Source: a virus
Reading direction: 5' to 3' (one strand)
DNA length: 57,165 nt
Virus record (IMG/VR): IMGVR_UViG_3300046006_000628
Span: 1-57,165 of that record
Part shown: positions 34,934 through 41,548 of the stretch, piece by piece
How the letters are laid out: every line of letters starts with the position of its first letter
Position numbering within the stretch: position 1 is the stretch's first letter
Notes under the pieces: model-generated
What the model was told of the DNA's origin: nothing
Databases searched by the model: none
Seen by the model: the letters and a program-made list of their open reading frames with translations, nothing else
Made by a program: the position numbers and the translations under genes

Positions 34934-35031
34934 TTCTTCGACGCCTTCTTCATGCAGCTACCCATGGCGCTGCACTTCTTCGGGTTCGGACAGCCGGGGC
35001 ACGGCTTGAACTTCGGCATTGGCTTCTTCAT
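34930..35031 (-). CDS. 33-residue cysteine-rich peptide
   Basis: A complete small gene: ATG 35031, 33 residues, TGA at 34930. The sequence is basic with C-P-G-C-P-N-P-K-K-C and a fourth cysteine five residues on. Both ends overlap neighbours (ATGA with the o-spanin, GTGA with the tail hub), which supports real translation. I recognise this C-P-G-C-P type peptide from other phages. It probably binds one zinc ion; the role is unknown. Confidence 0.7.
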   Translation of the reverse strand: MKKPMPKFKPCPGCPNPKKCSAMGSCMKKASKK

Positions 35032-35228
35032 CTGCAGAACTCCGCTCGCTTCTTGTTATGCGACGTCACCTTCGTCAGCAGTACAGGGTCGTTCGCTGCC
35101 AAGAAGTCTACCACGTTGTCGCTGCCGTAGTATAGCGTTTCTGTCCAGATGCACTCATCTGGTAGTGTTGCGCACCCAGAGCTTAGAGCGAGACTTGAGA
35201 GCATCAGGGCTAAGAGCTTCGACTTCAT
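35028..35228 (-). CDS. o-spanin, Rz1-like outer-membrane lipoprotein
   Basis: The protein has 66 residues from ATG 35228, with AAGGAG upstream. A signal peptide ends in the lipobox L-S-S-G-C at about 15-19, then D-E-C-I-W-T-E-T-L-Y-Y and a final H-N-x-x-x-x-x-x-C typical of this spanin family. It overlaps the i-spanin gene by 74 bases in another frame, the usual spanin pair arrangement. It should link with the i-spanin to fuse inner and outer membranes at lysis, which implies a Gram-negative host. Confidence 0.88.
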   Translation of the reverse strand: MKSKLLALMLSSLALSSGCATLPDECIWTETLYYGSDNVVDFLAANDPVLLTKVTSHNKKRAEFCR

Positions 35229-35367
35229 TCTCGATCTCCTTGGCCCTGAGCACAGTGGCAAGCGTGTCTTTGGTGGTATCCACTTCTGCACGCTGCCTAC
35301 CGTTTCGCATAGCCAGCCAAATAACCGCGATGATCAGAAGTGCGGTAAGGGCCAGTAGCTCCAGCAT
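35155..35367 (-). CDS. i-spanin, Rz-like inner-membrane protein
   Basis: The protein has 70 residues: an N-terminal transmembrane helix (L-E-L-L-A-L-T-A-L-L-I-I-A-V-I-W-L), then a charged periplasmic coiled coil (A-K-E-I-E-N-E-V-E-A-L) ending in K-S-R-S-K-L-W-V-R. The start overlaps the holin-like gene's stop (TAATG). Together with the overlapping lipoprotein it forms the last step of lysis. Confidence 0.85.
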   Translation of the reverse strand: MLELLALTALLIIAVIWLAMRNGRQRAEVDTTKDTLATVLRAKEIENEVEALSPDALKSRSKLWVRNTTR

Positions 35368-35537
35368 TACACTGCGCGCTTTGAGTAGATCGACCAGATG
35401 GCAACCGCGAGCGTGGTGACAGCACCACCAACGGTCATCATGGTTTCAGCGTCAACCAACCCCTGACCAACGAAGTAGCCGCCTGCAGCAGCGACGAGGG
35501 CGCGGACGATACCGCCAACCTGTTCAGTAGTAATCAT
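35367..35537 (-). CDS. small holin-like membrane protein (56 aa)
   Basis: A complete small gene. It has two hydrophobic segments, I-V-R-A-L-V-A-A-A-G-G-Y-F-V-G-Q-G and G-G-A-V-T-T-L-A-V-A-I-W, with a short acidic turn between and a basic end (S-K-R). This matches small holins of the Pam3-gp28 type found beside amidase genes in alphaproteobacterial phages. GGAAGA lies eight bases before ATG 35537. It should time the release of the amidase. Confidence 0.75.
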   Translation of the reverse strand: MITTEQVGGIVRALVAAAGGYFVGQGLVDAETMMTVGGAVTTLAVAIWSIYSKRAV

Positions 35538-35538
35538 G

Positions 35539-36051
35539 TCATCTTCCTTTCAGGAAAGAAACGAACCACGCCGGGATTGACGTGCTGGTCTTGAGTGTAC
35601 CCTGCCTCTTGGGCTGCCCCTGCGCCAGCCAGTTAGGTACATAGAACCCCGGGCAGGCTTTCTTTGCGTACTGGTTGTGTCCTGTAACCTTGGTTATCAT
35701 AGGGTACTTACTCTGCAGCTGTGCGACCAAGGAGCGCAGGGCCTTGTCTTGCTCGGGGGTGTAGTTCTCTTGGAACGCATCGGTGCTGGCCGAGCCATGG
35801 CCACCGAACAAAGCGATACCGACGGTGCCGGTGTTCTTACCCTGCGTGTGAGCTCCCACCTGATCCAGCGGCCGGCCGGCGATAACATAGCCATTGCGGT
35901 CGATGAGGTAGTGATACCCGATGTCCCGCCATCCGCGGTCCTCGACATGCCAGCGCTTAACTTCCGCGGTCTTCTGGGCCGTGGTGCGTGTAGCCCACCA
36001 CTCAGGGCGGGTCGCTGTGCAGTGGACGATGATCTCGTTCAGCGGACGCAT
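35539..36051 (-). CDS. endolysin: N-acetylmuramoyl-L-alanine amidase (Amidase_2)
   Basis: The protein has 170 residues. Zinc ligands are visible as V-H-C-T-A-T (His), D-I-G-Y-H-Y with the later G-H-N-Q-Y and K-K-A-C-P-G-F (Cys and the catalytic Lys). This is the T7 lysozyme/PGRP pattern. There is no signal peptide, so export needs a holin. The start overlaps the XhlA-like gene stop (TAATG). The last 30 residues are basic and could bind the cell wall or membrane. Confidence 0.93.
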   Translation of the reverse strand: MRPLNEIIVHCTATRPEWWATRTTAQKTAEVKRWHVEDRGWRDIGYHYLIDRNGYVIAGRPLDQVGAHTQGKNTGTVGIALFGGHGSASTDAFQENYTPEQDKALRSLVAQLQSKYPMITKVTGHNQYAKKACPGFYVPNWLAQGQPKRQGTLKTSTSIPAWFVSFLKGR

Positions 36052-36347
36052 TACTGTTCCCCGAATATCTTGACAATGAAGGCCAGACCGGCACCGAGTA
36101 CCAGCCAGAACACCTTATCGAATAGTCCGAAGACGACGGCGTTCTTGGTTGACCCACTTTCGATTTCTGCAACCCGATCGTCCATAGCGATCTGGCGAAC
36201 GTCATACGAGTCCATGCGCTTGAAAAGCGTTACCATGCGCTCCTCAATGCGGGCCATCGTAGTGACGACCTTGGTCAATTCGTCAATCTTGTCACCAAGC
36301 TTGTCCAAGTGCTTCTCCACTCGGTCGAACCGCGGGTCTTCGGCCAT
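36051..36347 (-). CDS. XhlA-like membrane protein, candidate holin
   Basis: The protein has 98 residues. The first 60 form a coiled coil (R-V-E-K-H-L-D-K-L-G-D-K-I-D-E-L), and the C-terminal 25 form a membrane anchor (V-F-W-L-V-L-G-A-G-L-A-F-I-V). This is the layout of haemolysin XhlA-type phage proteins that accompany holins. With the 56-residue gene downstream, the cassette has two possible holin components. Confidence 0.72.
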   Translation of the reverse strand: MAEDPRFDRVEKHLDKLGDKIDELTKVVTTMARIEERMVTLFKRMDSYDVRQIAMDDRVAEIESGSTKNAVVFGLFDKVFWLVLGAGLAFIVKIFGEQ

Positions 36348-36350
36348 AAT

Positions 36351-37625
36351 TTAGATTTCCAGCGCGGTGATGCGCGCCTCGAGGGCAGTAATTTTGGCAA
36401 TAGCTTCCTGAAGTGCTGCAGTCAAAAGAGGAACGAGTTTGGCTTGATCAATGCCCTGATAGATCGGAGCGCCGTCTTCGTTCACCGCGTCTCTTTCTCC
36501 GGTCACTGCTTCGGGTACAACAGCGCTAACCTCATGGGCGATGAAGCCATCGACGGTATGTCCGCCTTGGCGCATCATCGAGCCTTCGAGGAAGTTGAAC
36601 CTCTTGGGCTGAAGCCCTGAAACCCGTGCTATTGCGTCGCCGAGCGGAGTGACATTTTCCTTGAGGCGGTGGTCAGATGATACGTTGAACGCGCTTGCCC
36701 GAATTGGGGTGAACGCGGTTCTGTCTCCACTTGTAAAGTCGATATTAGAGGTGCCTCTCGCATGTGAAATGCAGACAGCGGTAGCGCCCACGGCGTGGAA
36801 GCCTATAGTTGGGTCGCCAGTGTTGGCCATGAGCTCTAGGGAGGCGTCGGAGTAGTTGGTAGTATTATCCTTCAGGAGACGTAGCCTAGAGCCACTGGGC
36901 AGGGCGGTTCCCATCGCAGCATTCCCAGCCGCATTTATCCGCAGCCGCTCCGAGCCGGATGTCGATATTGCCACTGAGCCCGCGTCTTGTGCCGCTATCA
37001 AGAGGTCGCCAGTGCCACGGTGAGCGATTGTGGTGCCAGCGTTTGGTCCAGTATCCCCCCGGATAAATCTGGCTCCGTAACCAGTGTAGGTCGCATCACC
37101 GATCAAGTCGACCACAGCTATTCCGTTTCCCGTGCGACCGGCCCCGATTCCAAGAGCTCTGGTTTCGGTAGTTGAGCCAAGCAACTGCGCAAAACCGTTG
37201 CTAAGGCGAAGCTGCTCTATGCCGCCAGCCGAGAACCCGAGATTGTCCGCTGCAACTGAATACATCCCCGTGTTGAGGTCAGTGCTGAAGGTGTACGCAG
37301 GCGCAGCCGCACTGCCCGGCAACGCCTCATCACGAAGTTCGGCGATCGACGCGACGTTGACCCGCATGTCTACGAGCGTGCCTACTTGGAAGGTGGCCGC
37401 TGTGGAGCCGTCCTGTGCCCGCACAACCGTCATGGAGTTACCAACCCGGGCCGTGACCTTGATGATCTCGGTTGTACCAGCTTGCGAAACCAGTGTGACG
37501 TAGAAGTACTCACCCGCCGTGATGGCGGGGAACGCGCTCCCGCTGGCCACCACTATGCCGGTATCGGACGCAGTGGCTCCGGCGGCGAGGGTGCTGAACG
37601 CGTTGTTCTTCAGGATGACGGGCAT
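36351..37625 (-). CDS. tail fibre with C-terminal S74 intramolecular chaperone
   Basis: The protein has 424 residues from ATG 37625, with GAGGACA upstream; longer starts are shadows. The N-terminal domain resembles the whole of the neighbouring 108-residue protein. The C-terminal 110 residues are a peptidase S74 domain: S-S-D-H-R-L-K-E-N (cleavage before the serine-Asp pair region), V-D-G-F-I-A-H-E-V and a final coiled coil (A-K-I-T-A-L-E-A-R-I). Such domains trimerise fibres and then cut themselves off. It likely binds the host surface. Confidence 0.85.
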   Translation of the reverse strand: MPVILKNNAFSTLAAGATASDTGIVVASGSAFPAITAGEYFYVTLVSQAGTTEIIKVTARVGNSMTVVRAQDGSTAATFQVGTLVDMRVNVASIAELRDEALPGSAAAPAYTFSTDLNTGMYSVAADNLGFSAGGIEQLRLSNGFAQLLGSTTETRALGIGAGRTGNGIAVVDLIGDATYTGYGARFIRGDTGPNAGTTIAHRGTGDLLIAAQDAGSVAISTSGSERLRINAAGNAAMGTALPSGSRLRLLKDNTTNYSDASLELMANTGDPTIGFHAVGATAVCISHARGTSNIDFTSGDRTAFTPIRASAFNVSSDHRLKENVTPLGDAIARVSGLQPKRFNFLEGSMMRQGGHTVDGFIAHEVSAVVPEAVTGERDAVNEDGAPIYQGIDQAKLVPLLTAALQEAIAKITALEARITALEI

Positions 37626-37632
37626 GGTGTCC

Positions 37633-37959
37633 TCACAACAGAAGGAAGTCGATGCTATCGAGATACTCTTGCGCGCTATTGGCAAGAACCCGAAGCTCAA
37701 AACGGCTATTAGCCGCGAAAGGAATCGCCAGAGTGCCATCTTGCCCCCGTGCAATCGTCATCGTGTCGTCAGCACGAGCAGTCACCTGCACAATCTCGAA
37801 GTTGTTGCTGGTGTCCTGCAGGGTCGCCTTGAAGTACTCACCCGCCCCGAGCGTCGGGAACAGTGCACCTGTGCCGGCGGTGACCACCAGAGAAGTAGCG
37901 ACGCTTGTCAGTGCGCTAGGCACCACCGTCGTAGCGTTGTTGGTGAACTTGGGGGTCAT
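37633..37959 (-). CDS. small virion protein, paralogue of the S74 fibre N-terminus
   Basis: The protein has 108 residues from ATG 37959 (GAGGTA upstream). Its core (A-T-S-L-V-V, then F-P-x-L-x-A-G-E-Y-F, then V-T-A-R-A-D-D-T-M-T-I-A-R-G-Q-D-G) aligns with the N-terminal domain of the next gene (F-P-A-I-T-A-G-E-Y-F and V-T-A-R-V-G-N-S-M-T-V-V-R-A-Q-D-G). The two are a tandem duplication. It may be a fibre adaptor or base protein. Confidence 0.7.
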   Translation of the reverse strand: MTPKFTNNATTVVPSALTSVATSLVVTAGTGALFPTLGAGEYFKATLQDTSNNFEIVQVTARADDTMTIARGQDGTLAIPFAANSRFELRVLANSAQEYLDSIDFLLL

Positions 37960-37966
37960 ATCTACC

Positions 37967-38737
37967 TCACGCGAATTTTGGAGCCGAGGCAACCATCGTG
38001 CCGCGTGCGTTGCCTAGATTAGCCCGGGCCCTGCGCTCGGTCGTCGAATACAGCGCCTGCTTGGCATGATAGGACGCAAGCTCACGATCGGACCAAGCCA
38101 CACCCGGCATCACAAGCAGGGTCTGAAGTGCCGAGTGCGAGATCACTTCCTCAAGGTCGTTGAAGACGACCTGATCCATGCCGGCCGCGGTGCGGGTGGG
38201 CTTGAGCGCGTAGAACATGCGGATCGAATAGACGACCTCGGCATCCGGCAGCGGCAGTACGATGTATTTGTCCGGGCTAAGCTGCGTCACAGAGCGCGGC
38301 TGCGAGGCGTCGGCGACCACGGAGTCCGGCAGGACAAAGGGTTCGTTGTCGTTGAACAGGTTCTCGTTGTACTCGAAGCTGTTGTACGAACCGGGGGGGG
38401 TCTGACTCCAGAGGACCGACGGGTCTTCGCCGCTGTAGAGATCGGCCCACTCGGGGTACTTGGCGATGGCCTGCTCAAGGGTCAGGACCTCAAGCGGCGA
38501 GTCGTTCATGATCGTGCCGAACAGGACGTGGACTTCGCTGTCGTTCGGCTTGTCGTAGAGGTACTCGTGGACCCCCGGCAGCAGGTTGAACTTGGGCTGC
38601 GTGTACCGCCATGCGAGCGTGCGCTCGCACACCCTGATCGCTGCGTCGCGGACGTGCTGAATAGCCAACGGCTGCGGACAGCCGGGCACAGACGGCAGGA
38701 CCTTGGGGAGAAGGTCCGTGAACAGACGGGTTGCCAT
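37967..38737 (-). CDS. tail tube/connector protein (256 aa)
   Basis: A podovirus tail connector-type protein: residues 1-50 are helical (L-P-K-V-L-P-S-V-P-G-C-P, then A-I-R-V-C-E-R-T-L-A-W-R), followed by a beta-rich Y-x-Y-D-K-P middle and a C-terminal helix. The start overlaps the upstream adaptor gene (TGATG). Pairs of such genes (this and 38737-39381) form the gate between portal and nozzle in T7-like tails. The exact protein family is not certain. Confidence 0.65.
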   Translation of the reverse strand: MATRLFTDLLPKVLPSVPGCPQPLAIQHVRDAAIRVCERTLAWRYTQPKFNLLPGVHEYLYDKPNDSEVHVLFGTIMNDSPLEVLTLEQAIAKYPEWADLYSGEDPSVLWSQTPPGSYNSFEYNENLFNDNEPFVLPDSVVADASQPRSVTQLSPDKYIVLPLPDAEVVYSIRMFYALKPTRTAAGMDQVVFNDLEEVISHSALQTLLVMPGVAWSDRELASYHAKQALYSTTERRARANLGNARGTMVASAPKFA

Positions 38738-39381
38738 CAGATGACCTCACCACTTTCCATACCGGCCGACTTGGTGTCGGTCAGTTTGCGGCTCTGGAGT
38801 CCTGCACCCAGTTGCTCCACGAAGCTGTCATAGAACAGCTTGGCTCGGCCGGACTGCACGTGCTCGTCGTCGATCGACTCCGCGAGGTAGACCGTTCCAT
38901 CCACAACGATCGGGAAGTACGTGTCTGAAATGACGTCGATGGAGGCGTTGATCGTGTAGTCGATCGGGCTCTTGGCATACTCCCCGACAAGAACGATCCC
39001 CGCGGCGGGGCGGGGATAGAGGAAGTAGCGATCGGGGTTCTTGACGTGCCGCATGAAGTTCACCGGCGTGCCTGACGCCTCGTTCATCCAGCCGGGGTAG
39101 TTTCGGTTCATCGTCTCACGATCGACCTCAGTGATGGCATTGCCGTTCTTCACTTGGAAGATGTCCACCAGCCGGATCGCCTCGGCGGGCAAGGACTGCA
39201 CAGCTGCGTCAGCAGTGGTCGTGATATCGACGATGTCCGTGAACAGGTCAGGTCTGAGGATCGCCATGCGCTGGAGCGTCTGGTTGACATAACCTAAAAG
39301 TACCGTGTCGCTATAGCGATACGGTACCAGCTGGTCCTGCACCAAGCGGCGGACCTCAGTTATGACCTCCGCTGGCGTCAT
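38737..39381 (-). CDS. tail adaptor protein (tail tubular A/DUF6682-like)
   Basis: The protein has 214 residues. The N-terminal pattern E-V-I-T-E-V-R-R-L-V-Q-D, then Y-R-Y-S-D-T-V-L-L-G-Y-V-N-Q-T-L-Q-R and later R-Y-F-L-Y-P-R-P fits the phage adaptor family that forms a ring under the portal. It overlaps the preceding gene by four bases. I am confident of the tail-adaptor class, less so of the exact DUF. Confidence 0.75.
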   Translation of the reverse strand: MTPAEVITEVRRLVQDQLVPYRYSDTVLLGYVNQTLQRMAILRPDLFTDIVDITTTADAAVQSLPAEAIRLVDIFQVKNGNAITEVDRETMNRNYPGWMNEASGTPVNFMRHVKNPDRYFLYPRPAAGIVLVGEYAKSPIDYTINASIDVISDTYFPIVVDGTVYLAESIDDEHVQSGRAKLFYDSFVEQLGAGLQSRKLTDTKSAGMESGEVI

Positions 39382-39623
39382 TCAGGCAAGTCCCTCGAAG
39401 CGTCCGCTGACAGTTCCGGCGAAGTATATACGGGTTCCTCGGGGATGTCATCAGTTGAAAGTTCAAGGCGCTTGGTACGGCGCTTTGCCTTCTCTACCGC
39501 CGGAGTCATGAACCGCTCGGGGTATGCCTCTTCTTCTGTGACTTCCTCGCACAGCACGTTCCTCGCGAGAATCTCGTTCCACTCGTAGATGAAGCCGTCG
39601 TTCTTATTGCGCAGATACCGCAT
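39378..39623 (-). CDS. hypothetical small acidic protein (81 aa)
   Basis: The N-terminal half starts M-R-Y-L-R-N-K-N-D-G-F-I-Y-E-W-N, which resembles phage proteins preceding tail adaptors. The C-terminal part is acidic. It is coupled on both sides (TAATG upstream, ATGA downstream). No domain with a known role is recognised. Confidence 0.6.
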   Translation of the reverse strand: MRYLRNKNDGFIYEWNEILARNVLCEEVTEEEAYPERFMTPAVEKAKRRTKRLELSTDDIPEEPVYTSPELSADASRDLPE

Positions 39624-39760
39624 TACTTCTTTCCCTTCTTGGCGACACCCTTAATGGTGCCCTTGTTTTCCGAGGCGTAGAACACGCGCTCTCCCTGCTC
39701 CTTGCCGTACTGCTTCTGCATTGCGGCCTTGATCTTCTTACCTTTTTTGTTCAGCGGCAT
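39623..39760 (-). CDS. 45-residue basic protein
   Basis: A complete gene: ATG 39760, TAA overlapping the next ATG. Its composition is strongly basic (N-K-K-G-K-K-I-K-A-A-M, then G-V-A-K-K-G-K-K) with a conserved G-E-R-V-F-Y-A-S-E-N-K-G-T-I block that I recognise from many phage genomes. AGGAAG lies just before the start. It may be a DNA-binding or virion-internal peptide; no role is known. Confidence 0.72.
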   Translation of the reverse strand: MPLNKKGKKIKAAMQKQYGKEQGERVFYASENKGTIKGVAKKGKK

Positions 39761-39761
39761 G

Positions 39762-39992
39762 TTACTTCCTCTTCCCTGATGGCGACACTGGCCACGACTT
39801 GCGCGCAGGACCGGTCTTCTTGGCTGCCATGGTGCGCTTCTCGGAGGCGGTCATCTTAGCGGCAGCAGCGGCCGGACGGCAAGCAGGATAGGCCCGCGAG
39901 GACTTCTCAGACCCGGAGCGCCCGCACTCCTTACCGGTCTTGGTATCGACCCACTTCTCGCCGAACCACTTGCCGAGTCCGCCCTTGCTCAT
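39762..39992 (-). CDS. basic small protein, DUF5872-like (76 aa)
   Basis: The start is ATG 39992, overlapping the previous stop (ATGA). The opening M-S-K-G-G-L-G-K-W-F-G-E-K-W-V-D, then C-G-R-S-G-S-E-K-S-S-R and P-A-C-R-P-A matches the phage DUF5872 pattern. Two cysteines could pair or bind metal. The C-terminal 30 residues are basic. The function is unknown. Confidence 0.75.
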   Translation of the reverse strand: MSKGGLGKWFGEKWVDTKTGKECGRSGSEKSSRAYPACRPAAAAAKMTASEKRTMAAKKTGPARKSWPVSPSGKRK

Positions 39993-40156
39993 TTCTTCAC
40001 CCGGTTGTCCGGGCCACTCCAGCCGCCGCCCCGCTTCTTGTACTCCTTCGAGGCCCACGCGTTGGCGTAGGCAGAGGGGTACATGTCGAACTTGGCCTTG
40101 GCCGCAGCCTTGACCTTGGACCAGAGTGCTGGGTTGGTGGGCTTGGGGCTGGCCAT
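39989..40156 (-). CDS. 55-residue conserved phage protein
   Basis: A complete gene from ATG 40156 to TGA 39989. It carries P-K-P-T-N-P-A-L-W-S-K-V-K, then K-F-D-M-Y-P-S-A-Y-A-N-A-W and K-E-Y-K-K-R-G-G-G-W, a pattern that recurs in phage genomes of many hosts. It is basic and helical. Overlaps at both ends support translation. No function is established. Confidence 0.75.
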   Translation of the reverse strand: MASPKPTNPALWSKVKAAAKAKFDMYPSAYANAWASKEYKKRGGGWSGPDNRVKK

Positions 40157-40157
40157 G

Positions 40158-40412
40158 TCAGCAGTTCCATGCCCGAAGGCTTTTGTTGATCCGGCTGTTC
40201 GGATCGCTGGCTGTCTTCTTGGAGGTCAGCTTCTTCTTCATGCCCTCCATCCGGGCGCAGAAGCTATCACGACGTGGACCACCCTCAGGCTGCGGTGCCT
40301 TGAGTCCGGGCTTGCCCGGGTTGGCCTTGTTGTAGGATGCGCGCCCCTTGGCGTTGAGGCCACCGGCCTCGCTCTTGCCTTCCTTGCGGGTCCAAGCAGG
40401 TGTCTTAGCCAT
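40158..40412 (-). CDS. conserved basic phage protein, DUF6321-like (84 aa)
   Basis: The start is ATG 40412, coupled to the fibre stop (TGATG); a GTG three bases upstream is possible. The sequence P-A-W-T-R-K-E-G-K, then G-G-L-N-A-K-G-R-A-S-Y-N, then P-G-K-P-G-L-K and R-R-D-S-F-C-A-R-M-E-G-M-K-K-K matches a small basic family I know from aquatic phages. The role is unknown; positive charge suggests contact with DNA. Confidence 0.75.
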   Translation of the reverse strand: MAKTPAWTRKEGKSEAGGLNAKGRASYNKANPGKPGLKAPQPEGGPRRDSFCARMEGMKKKLTSKKTASDPNSRINKSLRAWNC

Positions 40413-41518
40413 CACGCGATCCTCTCAACCGCGAGAACTGTGGACGGGATAGCTGGGATCGCAGGCGGGCCTGTGACTGCGGCAGTGTGTTCGAGCGTGA
40501 CTAGCGTGCTCTCGGGGAGCCAGAAGATTTGCGCGTACTGTCCCGCAGTCACGGTGAGGTAGAACACGATCTGAAAGAACCCCACGCCACCGTCGGCGGC
40601 TTTAGGGACGACGACCCGTGTAGCGGAGCGGGGCACGTTGGTGCCATTTACAGATAGCCATATCGTGATGTCGTGGTCGTTGCTGTCCGTGTTCTCCAGC
40701 TGCATGTTCGGTGCCACCATATAGGTGCCCGCTGCAGCGAACGTCAGCCGTGTCAGGTTCGTGCCGTCGGTGACCATCGTAATACCGGCACCTGCAATCT
40801 CAGTCGTACCGAACTTCATCGCCGTAGGCACCGTGGTGCTGCCGGTCTGGTCCGTGATGTCAGAGAAGGCTGCAAAGGCCCGGCCGGTAATCGTGCTGTA
40901 TGGCACCTTGCCGCTGAGGATATCGACGTTGGTGATGTTCACCTCGCCGGTACCCTTGGGCGTGATGTTGATGTCGATGTTGGTGTCGGTGCCGTCGGCA
41001 GCCAGTGTGCTCCCGTTGAGGTTAACCCCCGCGGCCGCGGCGCTGGTGGCCAGCGTCGTCGATTCCACCAGCGTGAGCCCAGAGAAGCTGCCGGTGAATG
41101 TGACGCCTGAGACTGTGCCGCCGGTGATGGCGACCGCGTTGGCGTTCTGGGTGGCGATGGTGCCGAGTCCGAGGTTGGTCCGTGCGCCCGAAGCGTCAGA
41201 CGCCCCTGTGCCGCCGTCAGCGACGGCGAGGTCCGTGATCCCCGTGATGGTGCCGCCGGTAACAGCCACCTTGGTCATGCTCACTGAGCCCGTGCCGTTG
41301 GGCGCGAGGACGAGGTTCCCGTTCGTGTCGAGCGTGCTGATCGTGTTGCCGTTCAGCTGGACGTTCTCAACCGAGGCAGACCCTGTTCCGACTTTCAGTG
41401 CCGTGGCTACCCCCGTCCCGCTGTAGACAGTCTTCTCACCAGCTTCAGGACCACCGTCCACATGGAGCAGCTGGTTGTAGGTGTCCTTGATCTTCTGAGA
41501 CGTCAGGTTCGTTGACAT
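40412..41518 (-). CDS. tail fibre or appendage protein (368 aa)
   Basis: The N-terminal segment (L-T-S-Q-K-I-K-D-T-Y-N-Q-L-L-H) is typical of fibre attachment domains. The middle is G/T/V/N-rich with T-G-G-T-I-T-G-I-T-x-L and A-D-G-G-T-G-A-S-D-A-S-G-A-R-T-N-L-G-L-G, a common phage fibre repeat. The C-terminal domain is a beta-sandwich-like region (I-T-M-V-T-D-G-T-N-L-T-R-L). It may bind host receptors. AAGGA precedes ATG 41518. Confidence 0.75.
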   Translation of the reverse strand: MSTNLTSQKIKDTYNQLLHVDGGPEAGEKTVYSGTGVATALKVGTGSASVENVQLNGNTISTLDTNGNLVLAPNGTGSVSMTKVAVTGGTITGITDLAVADGGTGASDASGARTNLGLGTIATQNANAVAITGGTVSGVTFTGSFSGLTLVESTTLATSAAAAGVNLNGSTLAADGTDTNIDINITPKGTGEVNITNVDILSGKVPYSTITGRAFAAFSDITDQTGSTTVPTAMKFGTTEIAGAGITMVTDGTNLTRLTFAAAGTYMVAPNMQLENTDSNDHDITIWLSVNGTNVPRSATRVVVPKAADGGVGFFQIVFYLTVTAGQYAQIFWLPESTLVTLEHTAAVTGPPAIPAIPSTVLAVERIA

Positions 41519-41548
41519 GGTGGTTGGTCCTTAGGCTCACGTGGATCA

